Assembly (NCBI GenBank): GCA_963667455.2
Contig: CAXXFR010000025.1
Span: 62,001 to 126,000 of the forward strand
Direction of reading: 5' to 3'
Source of the DNA: Bin55 sp963667455
Lineage (GTDB): Bacteria; Pseudomonadota; Gammaproteobacteria; Pseudomonadales; Azotimanducaceae
Length of the DNA stretch: 64,000 bases
In this document: in pieces, positions 1 to 8,910 of the stretch
Numbering within the stretch: the first letter of the stretch is position 1
Layout of the letters: every line of letters begins with the position of its first letter
Translations under genes and position numbers: made by a program
Notes under the pieces: model-generated
The model's input: only the letters and a program-made list of their open reading frames with translations
Databases searched by the model: none
What the model was told of the DNA's origin: nothing

Positions 1-87
1 CATTCGTGCACGAGAGTGTTGTTTAGCGCAGGGAAGCAACCCGCAACATTCTTGGCTCGCCAGTTGAAGTCGCTGGGCTATCCTTAG
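1..87 (+). CDS. C-terminal end of an unidentified protein (partial)
   Basis: Frame 1 is open from the window edge and ends at a TAG at 85-87, giving 28 residues that end in ARQLKSLGYP. The tail resembles the end of a small alpha/beta domain, but it is too short to assign. It lies 64 bases before the next gene on the same strand, so it could be the end of an upstream operon gene. It may also be a chance open frame. Confidence 0.3.
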   Translation, partial: HSCTRVLFSAGKQPATFLARQLKSLGYP

Positions 88-151
88 AATCCAACCGGAT
101 TGGCTCGCTTCGGCCGAAGCCTTCTAACCCATAGTTCCGACTTCAAGAATC

Positions 152-1381
152 ATGGCTGGATTTACCACTGACATCGTTCACTCGGACCGCTTGAGCGGCC
201 CGATTGAACACAGTTCGCTTCACAAACCCATCCACCCCAACGTCGCGTACGGCTACGACGATGTCCACGATCTCATCGATATTTTTCAGGGCAAGAAGCC
301 GGGGTATTCCTACGGAAGGCAGATCAATCCCACAGTCACTGCGTTGGAGAACAAGATCACTCGGATGGAGGGCGGCACGGAGACGGTGTGCCTAGCAACC
401 GGCATGGCCGCAATCGGTTCATTGATTTTCGCGTTGCTACGCGAGGGGGACCATTTCGTATCCAGCTCATTCTTGTTCGGCAACACCAACAGCATCTTCA
501 ACACGTTTTCACAGCACGGACTTGGTGTTTCTTTCGTTGATGCGACTTCCGTCGCTAACGTCGAGAGAGAAATTCGACAGGAGACAAAGTTGGTCTTTGT
601 CGAAACCATCGCAAATCCGCGAACCCAGGTGGCGGATTTGATTGAGATTGGAAAACTGTGCAGTGAACGGGGTTTGGTGTACGTCGTGGACAACACCATG
701 ACGTCGCCGTTTCTCTTTCGACCGGCCAGCTGCCAAGCCAGCCTCGTTGTCAACAGCATGACCAAGTACATTTGCGGCCACGGCAATGCTCTGGGAGGAG
801 CGGTCACTGAAACTGGTGTGTTCGATTGGAGCGAGTTCCCCAACATCGACGAGGCTTATCAATCGTTCCCCACCCGACGATGGGGAATCACTCAGATTCG
901 AAAGAAGGGACTGCGCGACTTCGGTGCTTCCTTGTCGCCGGAAGCTGCCCACAACATTGCAACAGGGTCCGAAACTCTCGCACTACGGATGGAGCGTCAG
1001 TGCACCAGCGCACAACGCTTGGCGGAACACTTGCAACGCCATCCTCAAGTAGGCAAAGTGTTCTACCCGGGGTTGTCGGAGCATCCGCAGCACGAACTAG
1101 CTACCAACTTGTTTCGAATGCCCGGAGCTCTGTTCTCCTTCGAGTTGGTAGATGGAATGGATCCACACGAATTCTTGAACAATTTGAAAATTGTGGTTCG
1201 TGCAAGCAATCTCGGAGATAACCGGACACTGGCAATTCCCGTCGCGTCGACGATCTACCACGAGATGGGAGCGGAACGACGCAAGAGCATGGGCATAGCG
1301 GACTCGCTGATCCGCATTTCGGTCGGAATCGAGGACTGTGACGACTTAATCGAGGACTTCGACTCCGCTCTCGAACGCTAA
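152..1381 (+). CDS. Cys/Met-metabolism PLP-dependent enzyme (cystathionine gamma-synthase / methionine gamma-lyase family)
   Basis: This is a 409-residue fold-type I PLP enzyme of the trans-sulfuration family, acting on cysteine, homocysteine or methionine-type substrates in the cytoplasm. Visible marks are the YGRQINPT segment near residue 55, the cofactor-contact Asp180 in VVDNTMTSP, and the Schiff-base lysine at about residue 205 in NSMTKYICGHG. The C-terminal half has the family's SVGIED segment. Length matches the family. The sequence alone does not separate cystathionine gamma-synthase, gamma-lyase and O-acylhomoserine sulfhydrylase. An SDR gene follows 31 bases downstream on the same strand and may be co-transcribed. 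Confidence 0.88.
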   Translation: MAGFTTDIVHSDRLSGPIEHSSLHKPIHPNVAYGYDDVHDLIDIFQGKKPGYSYGRQINPTVTALENKITRMEGGTETVCLATGMAAIGSLIFALLREGDHFVSSSFLFGNTNSIFNTFSQHGLGVSFVDATSVANVEREIRQETKLVFVETIANPRTQVADLIEIGKLCSERGLVYVVDNTMTSPFLFRPASCQASLVVNSMTKYICGHGNALGGAVTETGVFDWSEFPNIDEAYQSFPTRRWGITQIRKKGLRDFGASLSPEAAHNIATGSETLALRMERQCTSAQRLAEHLQRHPQVGKVFYPGLSEHPQHELATNLFRMPGALFSFELVDGMDPHEFLNNLKIVVRASNLGDNRTLAIPVASTIYHEMGAERRKSMGIADSLIRISVGIEDCDDLIEDFDSALER

Positions 1382-1412
1382 GGGCATAATCTCCGTTTCT
1401 CGATCACCGGAC

Positions 1413-2198
1413 ATGGCATTGGAGACCGAAGAAAAGCTTCGCCTTTCGGGCAAGACAGCGATCATCACTGGAGCAGCTGGCGGGATCGGTCGAGCTGCGG
1501 CAAGTGTGTTTGTTGATCAAGGCTGCAACGTATTGGCGGTGGATGTTGATGCATCGGCTCTGTCCGATCTCGTGCGACAAAGCAACTCAAACAGGTTGAG
1601 TCACTGTGTAGCCGATGTCGCCGTGCCTGAAGACAACACCAAGATGGCCGAAACCGCCATAGAACGCTACGGAGGCGTCGACATTTTGCTGGCCAATGCG
1701 GGAATTGAGGGACAGGTCAAGTCGATTCTCGAGTACGAAGATGAAGCATTCGACAAGGTCATTGCCGTCAACATCAAAGGCGTCTGGAATGGCATCCGAG
1801 CGGTTGTTCCAAGCATGATCCAACACGGTGGAGGAAGCATCGTGATCACTTCGAGCGTTGCCGGGCTTCGCGGTGCACCGATGATTGCTCCCTACAGCAC
1901 GAGCAAGCACGCGGTTATTGGATTGATGCGATCAGCCGCAAAGGAATTCGCCGGTGCTGGGATTCGAGTGAACACTGTCAATCCCTCGCCGGTGGAGACT
2001 CGCATGATGCGCAGCCTTGAAGAAGGTATGAACCCTTCAAACCGCGATGCCGCCAAAGAACGAATCGCTGCCGGCGTACCACTCCAACGCTACGCTCAAC
2101 CTGAAGAAATCGCACGAATGATGCTGTTCCTTGCGAGCGACGAAGCATCGTTCATAACCGGATCCGTCTACACCGTGGACGGAGGAAACACTGCATAG
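1413..2198 (+). CDS. SDR family NAD(P)-dependent oxidoreductase
   Basis: A 261-residue classical short-chain dehydrogenase. The cofactor-binding TGAAGGIG motif lies at residues 20-27, NAG is in the LANAGIEG segment near 91, the catalytic serine is in ITSSVAG, and the YSTSK active-site pair is Tyr161/Lys165. The C-terminus ends with the typical ITGSVYTVDGG. The acidic residue after the second beta strand (DVD) suggests NAD preference. The substrate cannot be deduced. It sits between the PLP enzyme and purC, 8 bases before the purC start. Confidence 0.9.
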   Translation: MALETEEKLRLSGKTAIITGAAGGIGRAAASVFVDQGCNVLAVDVDASALSDLVRQSNSNRLSHCVADVAVPEDNTKMAETAIERYGGVDILLANAGIEGQVKSILEYEDEAFDKVIAVNIKGVWNGIRAVVPSMIQHGGGSIVITSSVAGLRGAPMIAPYSTSKHAVIGLMRSAAKEFAGAGIRVNTVNPSPVETRMMRSLEEGMNPSNRDAAKERIAAGVPLQRYAQPEEIARMMLFLASDEASFITGSVYTVDGGNTA

Positions 2199-2206
2199 AC
2201 GTACCT

Positions 2207-3139
2207 ATGACTCAACTCGTAATGGAAACGAACCTCAATCTCCCCAATCGACGACAAGGGAAGGTCAGAGACCTCTACGAGGTTCAACTGGCCGATGGAA
2301 ACCCCGGACTGCTCATCGTCGCAACAGACCGAATTAGCGCGTTTGACGTGGTTCTTGGTACGGGACTGCCTGGTAAAGGTATCGTCCTGACTCAGATTTC
2401 TCGTTTCTGGTTTGATTTCTTCGGGGATCGTGTTGGCCATCACTTGATGAGCACCGATGTGCAAGACGTACCCGGACTCAGCGATCAAGAGCGGAAGCAA
2501 CTCGCAGGTCGAGTCAAGCTCTGCAGGCGCACTTCGGTTCTGCCGGTCGAGTGTATCGTCCGAGGATACATAACTGGGAGCGGCTACAAGGACTATCTGC
2601 AATCAGGAATGGTCTGTGGGATCGAGTTGCCTTCCGGTTTGCGCAACAGCGACAGACTGGAAGAACCGCTGTTCACCCCCTCGACCAAGGCAGAAGCTGG
2701 GGACCACGACGAGAACATCACGTTTGATCAGGGAGTCGATCTCGTAGGACTTGAGACCATGTCTTGGCTCCGCGACACTTCGCTTGATCTCTACTCATCG
2801 GCGCGGGCGCACGCTCTGTCCAAAGGGATCATTCTTGCCGACACCAAATTCGAGTTCGGAGTGATTGACGGCGAAGAACAACCTCTCTTAATCGATGAGA
2901 TCTTCACTCCTGACAGTTCGCGTTTTTGGCCGGCCGAGGAATGGGAACCAGGAAGAGAACAAGACAGCTTCGACAAGCAAATCGTGCGAAACTACCTCGA
3001 AACTGTGGTCTCGGCGGGTCAGTGGGACAAGACTCCTCCGGGTCCAGAACTTCCCCCGCATGTCGTTAAATCAGCCTCGCGACGCTATCTCGAAGCCTAC
3101 GAACTATTGACAGGATCATCTCTACCCATCTTTGAATGA
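2207..3139 (+). CDS. purC: Phosphoribosylaminoimidazole-succinocarboxamide synthase
   Basis: PurC joins CAIR and aspartate using ATP in de novo purine synthesis. Family marks are GKVRDLYEV near residue 20, DRISAFDVVL near 43, GKGIVLTQIS, the RRTSVLPVECIVRGYITGSG stretch (split here by family position) around 110, and LIDEIFTPDSSRFW around 230. At 310 residues it is the longer form common in alpha- and some gammaproteobacteria and fungi rather than the 237-residue E. coli form. The stop overlaps the next start as ATGA, which indicates translational coupling to a small unknown gene. Confidence 0.95.
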   Translation: MTQLVMETNLNLPNRRQGKVRDLYEVQLADGNPGLLIVATDRISAFDVVLGTGLPGKGIVLTQISRFWFDFFGDRVGHHLMSTDVQDVPGLSDQERKQLAGRVKLCRRTSVLPVECIVRGYITGSGYKDYLQSGMVCGIELPSGLRNSDRLEEPLFTPSTKAEAGDHDENITFDQGVDLVGLETMSWLRDTSLDLYSSARAHALSKGIILADTKFEFGVIDGEEQPLLIDEIFTPDSSRFWPAEEWEPGREQDSFDKQIVRNYLETVVSAGQWDKTPPGPELPPHVVKSASRRYLEAYELLTGSSLPIFE

Positions 3140-3486
3140 GTCGATCGGCAACTATAACGTGGGATCAATACAAGGAGATATGTGATCGTCCCGATGTCCT
3201 GTCTCGATGGCTGGTTCAACAGACTGCCGCGGTATGTGACCAAGGACTCGCCGAACGGCTCAACGCCGTTATTGAATCAAGACCACTAGAAAAACCACCG
3301 GATCACAAAGGGGGCTCACTGCTGGACATGTTCCGCACTGAGTTTTCGATCGAAGATGTAGTTGCGATTACAAGAAATGTTTCCCAAGCAAACAAAGAAG
3401 GAGTCCTGACAACGGGACCTGTAAATCGCAGCTACTCAGGAATACTGAAGGCTTGGCAGGAATACGAACGCATGCTGACCGAGTAG
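3136..3486 (+). CDS. Hypothetical protein translationally coupled to purC
   Basis: A 116-residue soluble protein that I do not recognise. It begins on the ATG of an ATGA overlap with the purC stop, so it is very likely translated. It is rich in charged residues with predicted helices (WDQYKEICDRPDVLSRW at the start, LKAWQEYERML at the end) and has no membrane segment, signal peptide or cysteine motif. Coupling to purC hints at purine metabolism or simple co-expression, but no function can be given. The 172 bases downstream, up to the next gene end, hold nothing recognisable. Confidence 0.75.
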   Translation: MSRSATITWDQYKEICDRPDVLSRWLVQQTAAVCDQGLAERLNAVIESRPLEKPPDHKGGSLLDMFRTEFSIEDVVAITRNVSQANKEGVLTTGPVNRSYSGILKAWQEYERMLTE

Positions 3487-3658
3487 ATGTCTCTAGATCT
3501 GTCGAATTCTGAAGTCAGGGGGAGTCATCTATAGAAGCTGTATAGCCAATTCGAGCCGAAACGGAAACGCCACAGAAGTGCTCGAGACGCAACCAGGCAA
3601 CAAGACGACGTTTAAGAAACTAGACTCATGCGCGACTACGTGAACATGGAGCGACGAC

Positions 3659-5460
3659 TCAGGGCATTCTGTCTGACTTGTATTGCGATAGTTCCTTTAC
3701 ATCTTCGTCCGTGAGCAAACTGGTCGCCAGTTCGCTGTGATCTCGGCTCAGTGGATTGCCTGATTGCTCCCACATAAGAAGGATCAGGGCCGCTGCCGAC
3801 TTGATCTCTTCGGACCGCATCCGATCCAGCGATTCAACGAGACCGCTTGTATCGTATGCTGCCCAGGCACCAAACATTTGCTGCTCATACCGTTCGCGGG
3901 CGACATCGGGAACTTCCGTTAGCAGGTTCAGTGCCTCGTCGGTCATTCCGTTTTCTACAAGCCCACGTCCCACTGCGGGATATGCCTCGACTGTTGACTG
4001 ACCCTCGCGAACCATAGGCAGGTATTCGAGCGCCGTGGCGACATCGTCTATCGCAAGTTGACTCACAATACCCGCTTCCGGACCTGACTCGCCAGCAACA
4101 AGCGGTTGCTCCAGAGCAGTTTTCATCGCAAATTCCAAATCGTCTGCGGCCAGTTGCATCAAGACTCGCCTCACCACTCCACTTCGGACTGACTCTATTC
4201 CGGGGTCGTTCAATGCCCACTCCAATGTTGCATCGGGGTCAGTGGAGTACCAGCTTCGGACCTCCGAGTAGGCGGCTTGATCCTTCCAGCTACCTTCCTC
4301 CATGGACGACACGATGTCGGCTGCCTCAACCGGTGTCTCCTGGGCAAGGTGTTCAAGCGCAACTGAATACGCCTGTCCGCGAACCTTTGCCGGCAAAGGC
4401 AGTGAATCAAGTTGCGCAAGTACGGTGGACGGCTCGTTGCGAGCCCAATACTGCACCAACTGGTTTTGAAGGTTGCGACGCATACCGCTCTTCCCGATCT
4501 TAGACAACCCCTCCAATGCAGCGACAGGATCCACTGCCGCAAACCTGCGGGCAGCTACGGACACCAAGAAATCACTGCGCTCGCTGTCTACTGTCAACGC
4601 GAAGTCGAACGCGGCACGTGCATGCTTGTCCGCTATGCGATCAAGCACACGAACCAACACTGAAGTTCTTTCTTCGGAATCCTCCAACGACCCGGCGACT
4701 CGATCCAACGCCGTTACTCCCACCTTGTCGACCCAAGCTCTTGCGGCCTCGAAGAGCAGTGACACCCGATCAGAATCGTCTTGGGACGATTCAAACAAAT
4801 CGTTCCATGACTTCTCCAAGTCTGCATTCGACAAATTGGGGACTCTCTTCAGCCGTCAGATCTGCCATGAGCGATTCGCCGCTCAGTTGCTCGGCTATCC
4901 GGTTCCGAACCTCGTCGGGAAGATCGTGTCTTTCTTCTAGCACTGCTTCCAGGGCAATGCGTCTCTCCGCTTCGTCCAGACGAGGCCGCGTAGCTGACTG
5001 CTGAATCCAAGTCCGTTTGAGCCCATTCCGCAAAAATTGCCTTTGTCAGAAGAGCTGGTTCTTTCAGTTCGGTCGTCCCCAACCACTTAAGTGCGTTCAG
5101 GGGATAGATGCGCGCCATTCGCTGCAAAATGACCACCTGCATGGCGGTACGGAACTCCTCGCGAACCTGAGAGGATTGATTCAAGAGGTCAAGCAGACGC
5201 TCATCATCGATGTCGGCAAGCAGTTGATGCAGAGCAGTGCGTTCAGATGGTCCCGGCAGTTCGGAGATTTCGCTCAGTGTTTGAAGTCTAGCTTCGCCAG
5301 CTATCCGAGAATCTGAAGCGACCGATTCTTCAGAGGACGAAGGTGCACTGTTATCGAGAAGTGGCAAACCGATCAAGAAAACGGCGGTGGCAAGACCGAC
5401 CCCAACGACGAAAGCCACTGCCAGCTGGCCAAACAAGACCGCTTTCCGATTGCGTTGCAT
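3659..5460 (-). pseudogene. Membrane-anchored helical-repeat protein, interrupted by two frameshifts
   Basis: Three overlapping minus-strand reading frames join into one protein-like sequence of about 600 residues. The first (from an ATG at 5460) has a short basic N-terminus, one membrane helix (about residues 10-32) and helical repeats. The reading continues in a second frame from about 4985-5005, and in a third from about 4842-4858. Both shifts are in the same direction, equivalent to one extra base each. The third part (to 3659) consists of repeats with WA..DP..AL and VA..YL patterns, resembling HEAT- or tetratricopeptide-like helical pairs. It could be a real pseudogene, or an intact gene with assembly errors. 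The last 391-residue frame could also be expressed alone from a TTG at 4834, but no good ribosome site is seen. Confidence 0.6.
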
Positions 5461-5660
5461 CACCATTGGGGCAACCGACTCAAACACCTATGGCTTAGAC
5501 AACCTAATTTCGGGAACTGCGACTGACCGTGGGATTAGATGCTGAAGATTGCGAATTACGTTGCTCTGGAGTTTTTTTTTGCTGTCAATTGCACCTGATC
5601 TCACGGGGGAATTGAACACCTGCTTGAGGTCAAACTTCTCTGCTGACGCACAGACCTAGA

Positions 5661-6990
5661 TCAATCGTAGAGTCCAAGTTCCAGCGCCACCTCTTCAAAC
5701 CGATCAAGTGCTCGAGAAAAGTCCCTTTGGCTCTTGTTTTCTCTCTCGAGCCTCTCGGCATCTTGTATGTTCCGCATGAATTCTTGCGATTCTGTCAAGA
5801 TTCCTCGTGTGGAGTCCACATACCACTGGCAGCTCTTGTTTCCATCTTCGTCCGATCCTCGATAGTCACTCGCTCTGCATACGCTCTCTACTAGCCAATG
5901 CAGGTCGTAGTTGAGCCCCTGTTTTCTCACTATTGATGATTGCGTACAACGCGGTGATCAATCGAATTCCACGAGGGTAGGTCGGGCCGAGTCTGTCCAA
6001 GCTCAACCTAAACTCGTCAGACATGTTCTCCAAGTCAAAAACCGTATACGAACTCTTGCCGAGCTTCGTCTCCTTGCCGCTAGCCCTGTTCCGTCCACCC
6101 ATCCCCAAGGTGATACGCAAGTCTCGTGAGACCTTCGTAGATTCTGATACGAGGATCTGTAAATTCCCATTCCCAGTCGTAATCCAATCGCGTTGAAAGA
6201 GTTCCAAGCCGTTCAAACTCACTTTCGTAACGATCACCATCCAATTGGGGTATCGAATCGAAAACGTGCGCATTGGAGTTTCAACCAACGCACCTCGAGT
6301 ACCTCTTCCCACAGCCAGTTCTTGCTGTGTTCGAATGCGCCTCCACTTGCATCGTCCTCGCTTAGTTTCTCCAACATGCTCAGGAAGTGCTGAAACCTCG
6401 TCTTTCCCTTGTACATGGCTCGACGAGGGTCGATCCAGTCCCTCTCCGCATCTCTACCATCACGAAAACCGTAGCAGACTGAGCAAAACTGGGCGTAGTT
6501 AGTAAAGGCTTGTGCGTGACACGACTCCCTGATATTGCGGTCTTCTCGTCCCCAGTAGCTCGAACGGTCGAATTCTACGAGAAAAACAATCCTCTCGATC
6601 CAGAGTGGCAAACACGAGCATTTGATCCCTAGCTGGATCGGCGAAGATTCTTCCGTACTCCAGCCATCTCTTGACCGGATCACCTTTTCTTTCGCGTTGG
6701 AAGTACTGGACCTGGTATCCGAAAGCCTTGTTCAAGAAGTATTGATCCAGAGCCTGTAGACAGGTGCCGTCTAGGACTTCATCAGCTGGCTCCGGACAGG
6801 CCGTCAGCAGGTTGGACTCATTGCGGTCAGACCTCGATTGTTCTCGAACCGGAAAGTCGTCAGACTCATTGATTGGCTCAGGGGTCGGAGCCATGGTCAG
6901 GGCAGATAGCATCGGCAATGGACAAATCACCACCGCTAAGCAAGCCACGAACAGTATTGAAGCCTTACGAGAGGCAAACCTCATTCGCAT
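5661..6990 (-). pseudogene. Array A copy 1: decayed paralog of the eight-cysteine family
   Basis: Fragments of the array-A protein appear in order but in shifting frames: N-terminus and CLQALDQYFLNKAFGY (frame ending 6499), YWGR to RWLKLQCARF (frame ending 6234), then IRIYEGLTRLA with an in-frame TAG at 6080-6082, a run of five T near 6035-6041 with another shift, and finally LHWLVESVCRASDYRG to the LELGLYD end at 5661. At least four frameshifts and one nonsense codon are present, too many for sequencing error. The promoter and ATG (6990) are still intact, so a short 163-residue N-terminal product could be made. Confidence 0.85.
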
Positions 6991-7026
6991 TGACCAGACT
7001 CGTCATCCAAGTGATCGTAGTCTCTA

Positions 7027-7056
7027 TTTATATGCGACTCTTTCAATTTGGATCAC
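7027..7056 (-). promoter_or_regulatory. Array A promoter, copy 1
   Basis: On the minus strand, GTGATC (7051-7056) and TATAAA (7027-7032) are separated by 18 bases. The spacer resembles those of the other array-A promoters. The -10 box starts 37 bases upstream of the copy-1 ATG. Confidence 0.6.
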
Positions 7057-7265
7057 ATTTGTCGTGGGCACGAGTTTCTTCTTGCGTTTCTTCAGCTAGC
7101 CCAGGCTTGACTGACTCGTTCTGCTCGTCGAGAACGGAAGAAGAGCATTGCTCGGTGCAGTTGAAACCAGATAGGCCAATAACGAGACGGCTCGACAATT
7201 CGCAACTTACAAAGAAAGAGAGAGCCAAGAGGCTCAGATTTCAGCGTCCCGGACAACGACCTCTG

Positions 7266-8642
7266 TCAGTCGTAGACTCCAAGTTCCAACGCCACCTCTT
7301 CAAACCGATCGAACACCCAAAGATGCTCTCGAAGGGACTCTTCATTTCTTGTGTAAGACGCCATGTCCTCGTCGAAAAGAAAGTGAAACTCTCCGTTCAT
7401 TATGTCTGCTCGAACATTATCAACCCACCATCGACAGCTTTTGCTGCCCGCGTCGTCAGTTCCTCGATAGTCGCTCGTTCTGCAGACGCTCTCGACCAGC
7501 CAATGCCAGTCGAAGTCGACTCCGCGGCTCTCCAGGACAGTGGCTATGCTCGTTCCAACCAGCATTCGAATCCCACGAGAATTTGTCGGACATAGAAAGT
7601 TCTTGTCCAAATTCCTCGCCCAATCAGTGTCTTCCAATCTTTCTCCATAGACGAGCTCTTGCCACGCCTCGTCTCCCTCCCGGAAGCCCTGTTCTGTCAG
7701 TCGTTCGCCCAAGAAGGAAGCCAGTCTTGTTAGACCTTCGTAAATATTGATGCGTGGATCCCTTGCTTCCCAGATCGACATAGGTACATGTTGCAGTCGT
7801 GTCGCAAGAGTCTTAAGCCTCTCGAATTCCAAAACATAGCGGTCCCCGTCCAAAGTGTGCACGGAGTCTGACTTCGCGCACTGTCGTTTCAACCATCGGG
7901 CTTCGAGCACCTCTACCCACAGCCAGTTTTTCCTGCGCTCGAATGCCGCGTCATCGTCGCCACTCTTTCGAAATTCCTCCATCACGTTCACGAAATGCTG
8001 AAACCTTGTCTTTCCGGCATACACGGCCCACTCGGGATCGATCCACTCTCTCTCCGCATCTCTTCCTCCCCGATACCCAGAGCAAATTGCACCAAACTGG
8101 GCATGGTTCGTGAACGCTGCGGCGTGACATGACTCCTTGAGATTGCGGCCGCTTCGACCCCAATACTCGAGACGGTCGTCGCCAGTAAGAAAGCACTCCT
8201 CTCGATCGAGAACCGAGAGTACGCGACTGCGATCCGCCACTGGTTCGGCGAAAATCCTTCCGTAGTACAGTGTTGTATGGGTCAGATTCTCATAGTGGAT
8301 TGGATAGTGGGGGGATTGGTAGCCGAACGCCTTGTTCAGAAAAAACCGATCAAGTGCCTTCAGACACGCCTCGCTAAGCTTCTCTCTTGCGGGGTCGGTG
8401 CAAGCCGTCAGCAGATCGAGATGTTCCTCTCCGGTCTCAGCCTTCCCTTCGTCCACTCGATCGTGTAGCAGATCCTCGGCGTACAAGGACTGTTCGGGCT
8501 TTGCAAAAACATCAGTGTCAAAAATCGAACGCCCCAAGTCAATAATGGTCTCGCCATGGGCCGTTGGAATCGGAAACGCCACTGCTACCAGACAAGCCGC
8601 GACAAGCGTAGTCTCAACCCAAGACGCAGACTTCATACGCAT
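7266..8642 (-). CDS. Array A copy 2: membrane-anchored eight-cysteine protein
   Basis: A 458-residue member of the array-A family (full description at copy 4). The open frame extends to 8666, but that start lies too close to the promoter. The ATG at 8642 sits exactly 37 bases from the -10 box, as in the other copies. It has all eight shared cysteines plus one in the membrane helix and one extra in NFLCPTN. The variable linker before YYGRIFAEP is longer and rich in His, Tyr and Thr compared with neighbours. Copy 2 is less similar to copies 3 and 4 than those two are to each other. Confidence 0.85.
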   Translation of the reverse strand: MRMKSASWVETTLVAACLVAVAFPIPTAHGETIIDLGRSIFDTDVFAKPEQSLYAEDLLHDRVDEGKAETGEEHLDLLTACTDPAREKLSEACLKALDRFFLNKAFGYQSPHYPIHYENLTHTTLYYGRIFAEPVADRSRVLSVLDREECFLTGDDRLEYWGRSGRNLKESCHAAAFTNHAQFGAICSGYRGGRDAEREWIDPEWAVYAGKTRFQHFVNVMEEFRKSGDDDAAFERRKNWLWVEVLEARWLKRQCAKSDSVHTLDGDRYVLEFERLKTLATRLQHVPMSIWEARDPRINIYEGLTRLASFLGERLTEQGFREGDEAWQELVYGERLEDTDWARNLDKNFLCPTNSRGIRMLVGTSIATVLESRGVDFDWHWLVESVCRTSDYRGTDDAGSKSCRWWVDNVRADIMNGEFHFLFDEDMASYTRNEESLREHLWVFDRFEEVALELGVYD

Positions 8643-8678
8643 CGATGAATCTTGTCGATCAATCATTCCCAGTCTCTA

Positions 8679-8708
8679 CTTATATACGACTCTTGCAACT
8701 CGGATCAA
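8679..8708 (-). promoter_or_regulatory. Array A promoter, copy 2
   Basis: Minus-strand TTGATC (8703-8708), an 18-base spacer and TATAAG (8679-8684). The -10 begins 37 bases before the ATG at 8642. This is a sigma-70-type match and is repeated upstream of five other units. Confidence 0.7.
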
Positions 8709-8764
8709 GTTTGTCGTGGCAACAAGCCTTTGCTTGCGATTATTCGACCACCGCAATCGCCCAC

Positions 8765-8910
8765 ATTGAACTCGAATACAAGCCCGACACGGCGAGATTT
8801 GCTCAGTGGACTAAAACGTTGTCAGGCATGCAACGCGATTGCTGTCACTTCGCAACCTGCAATGCGACAGACAGTTGACTTAGGTGTCAGTATCGGAGTC
8901 GCGATACAGA
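8765..8910. repeat. Intergenic duplicated block (left copy)
   Basis: From 8765, about 115 bases are nearly identical to the segment starting at 10413, and the match runs on into the 3' ends of copies 3 and 4. It marks the edge of a recent duplication of a 1,648-base unit. Confidence 0.85.

Noticed and set aside
509..1052. Overlapping open frames within the first PLP gene
   Set aside because: They are shadows of the long conserved coding frame without their own motifs or ribosome sites.
8643..8666. Start at 8666 for array-A copy 2
   Set aside because: The position is about 13 bases from the -10 box. The ATG at 8642 has the same 37-base spacing as the other five copies.
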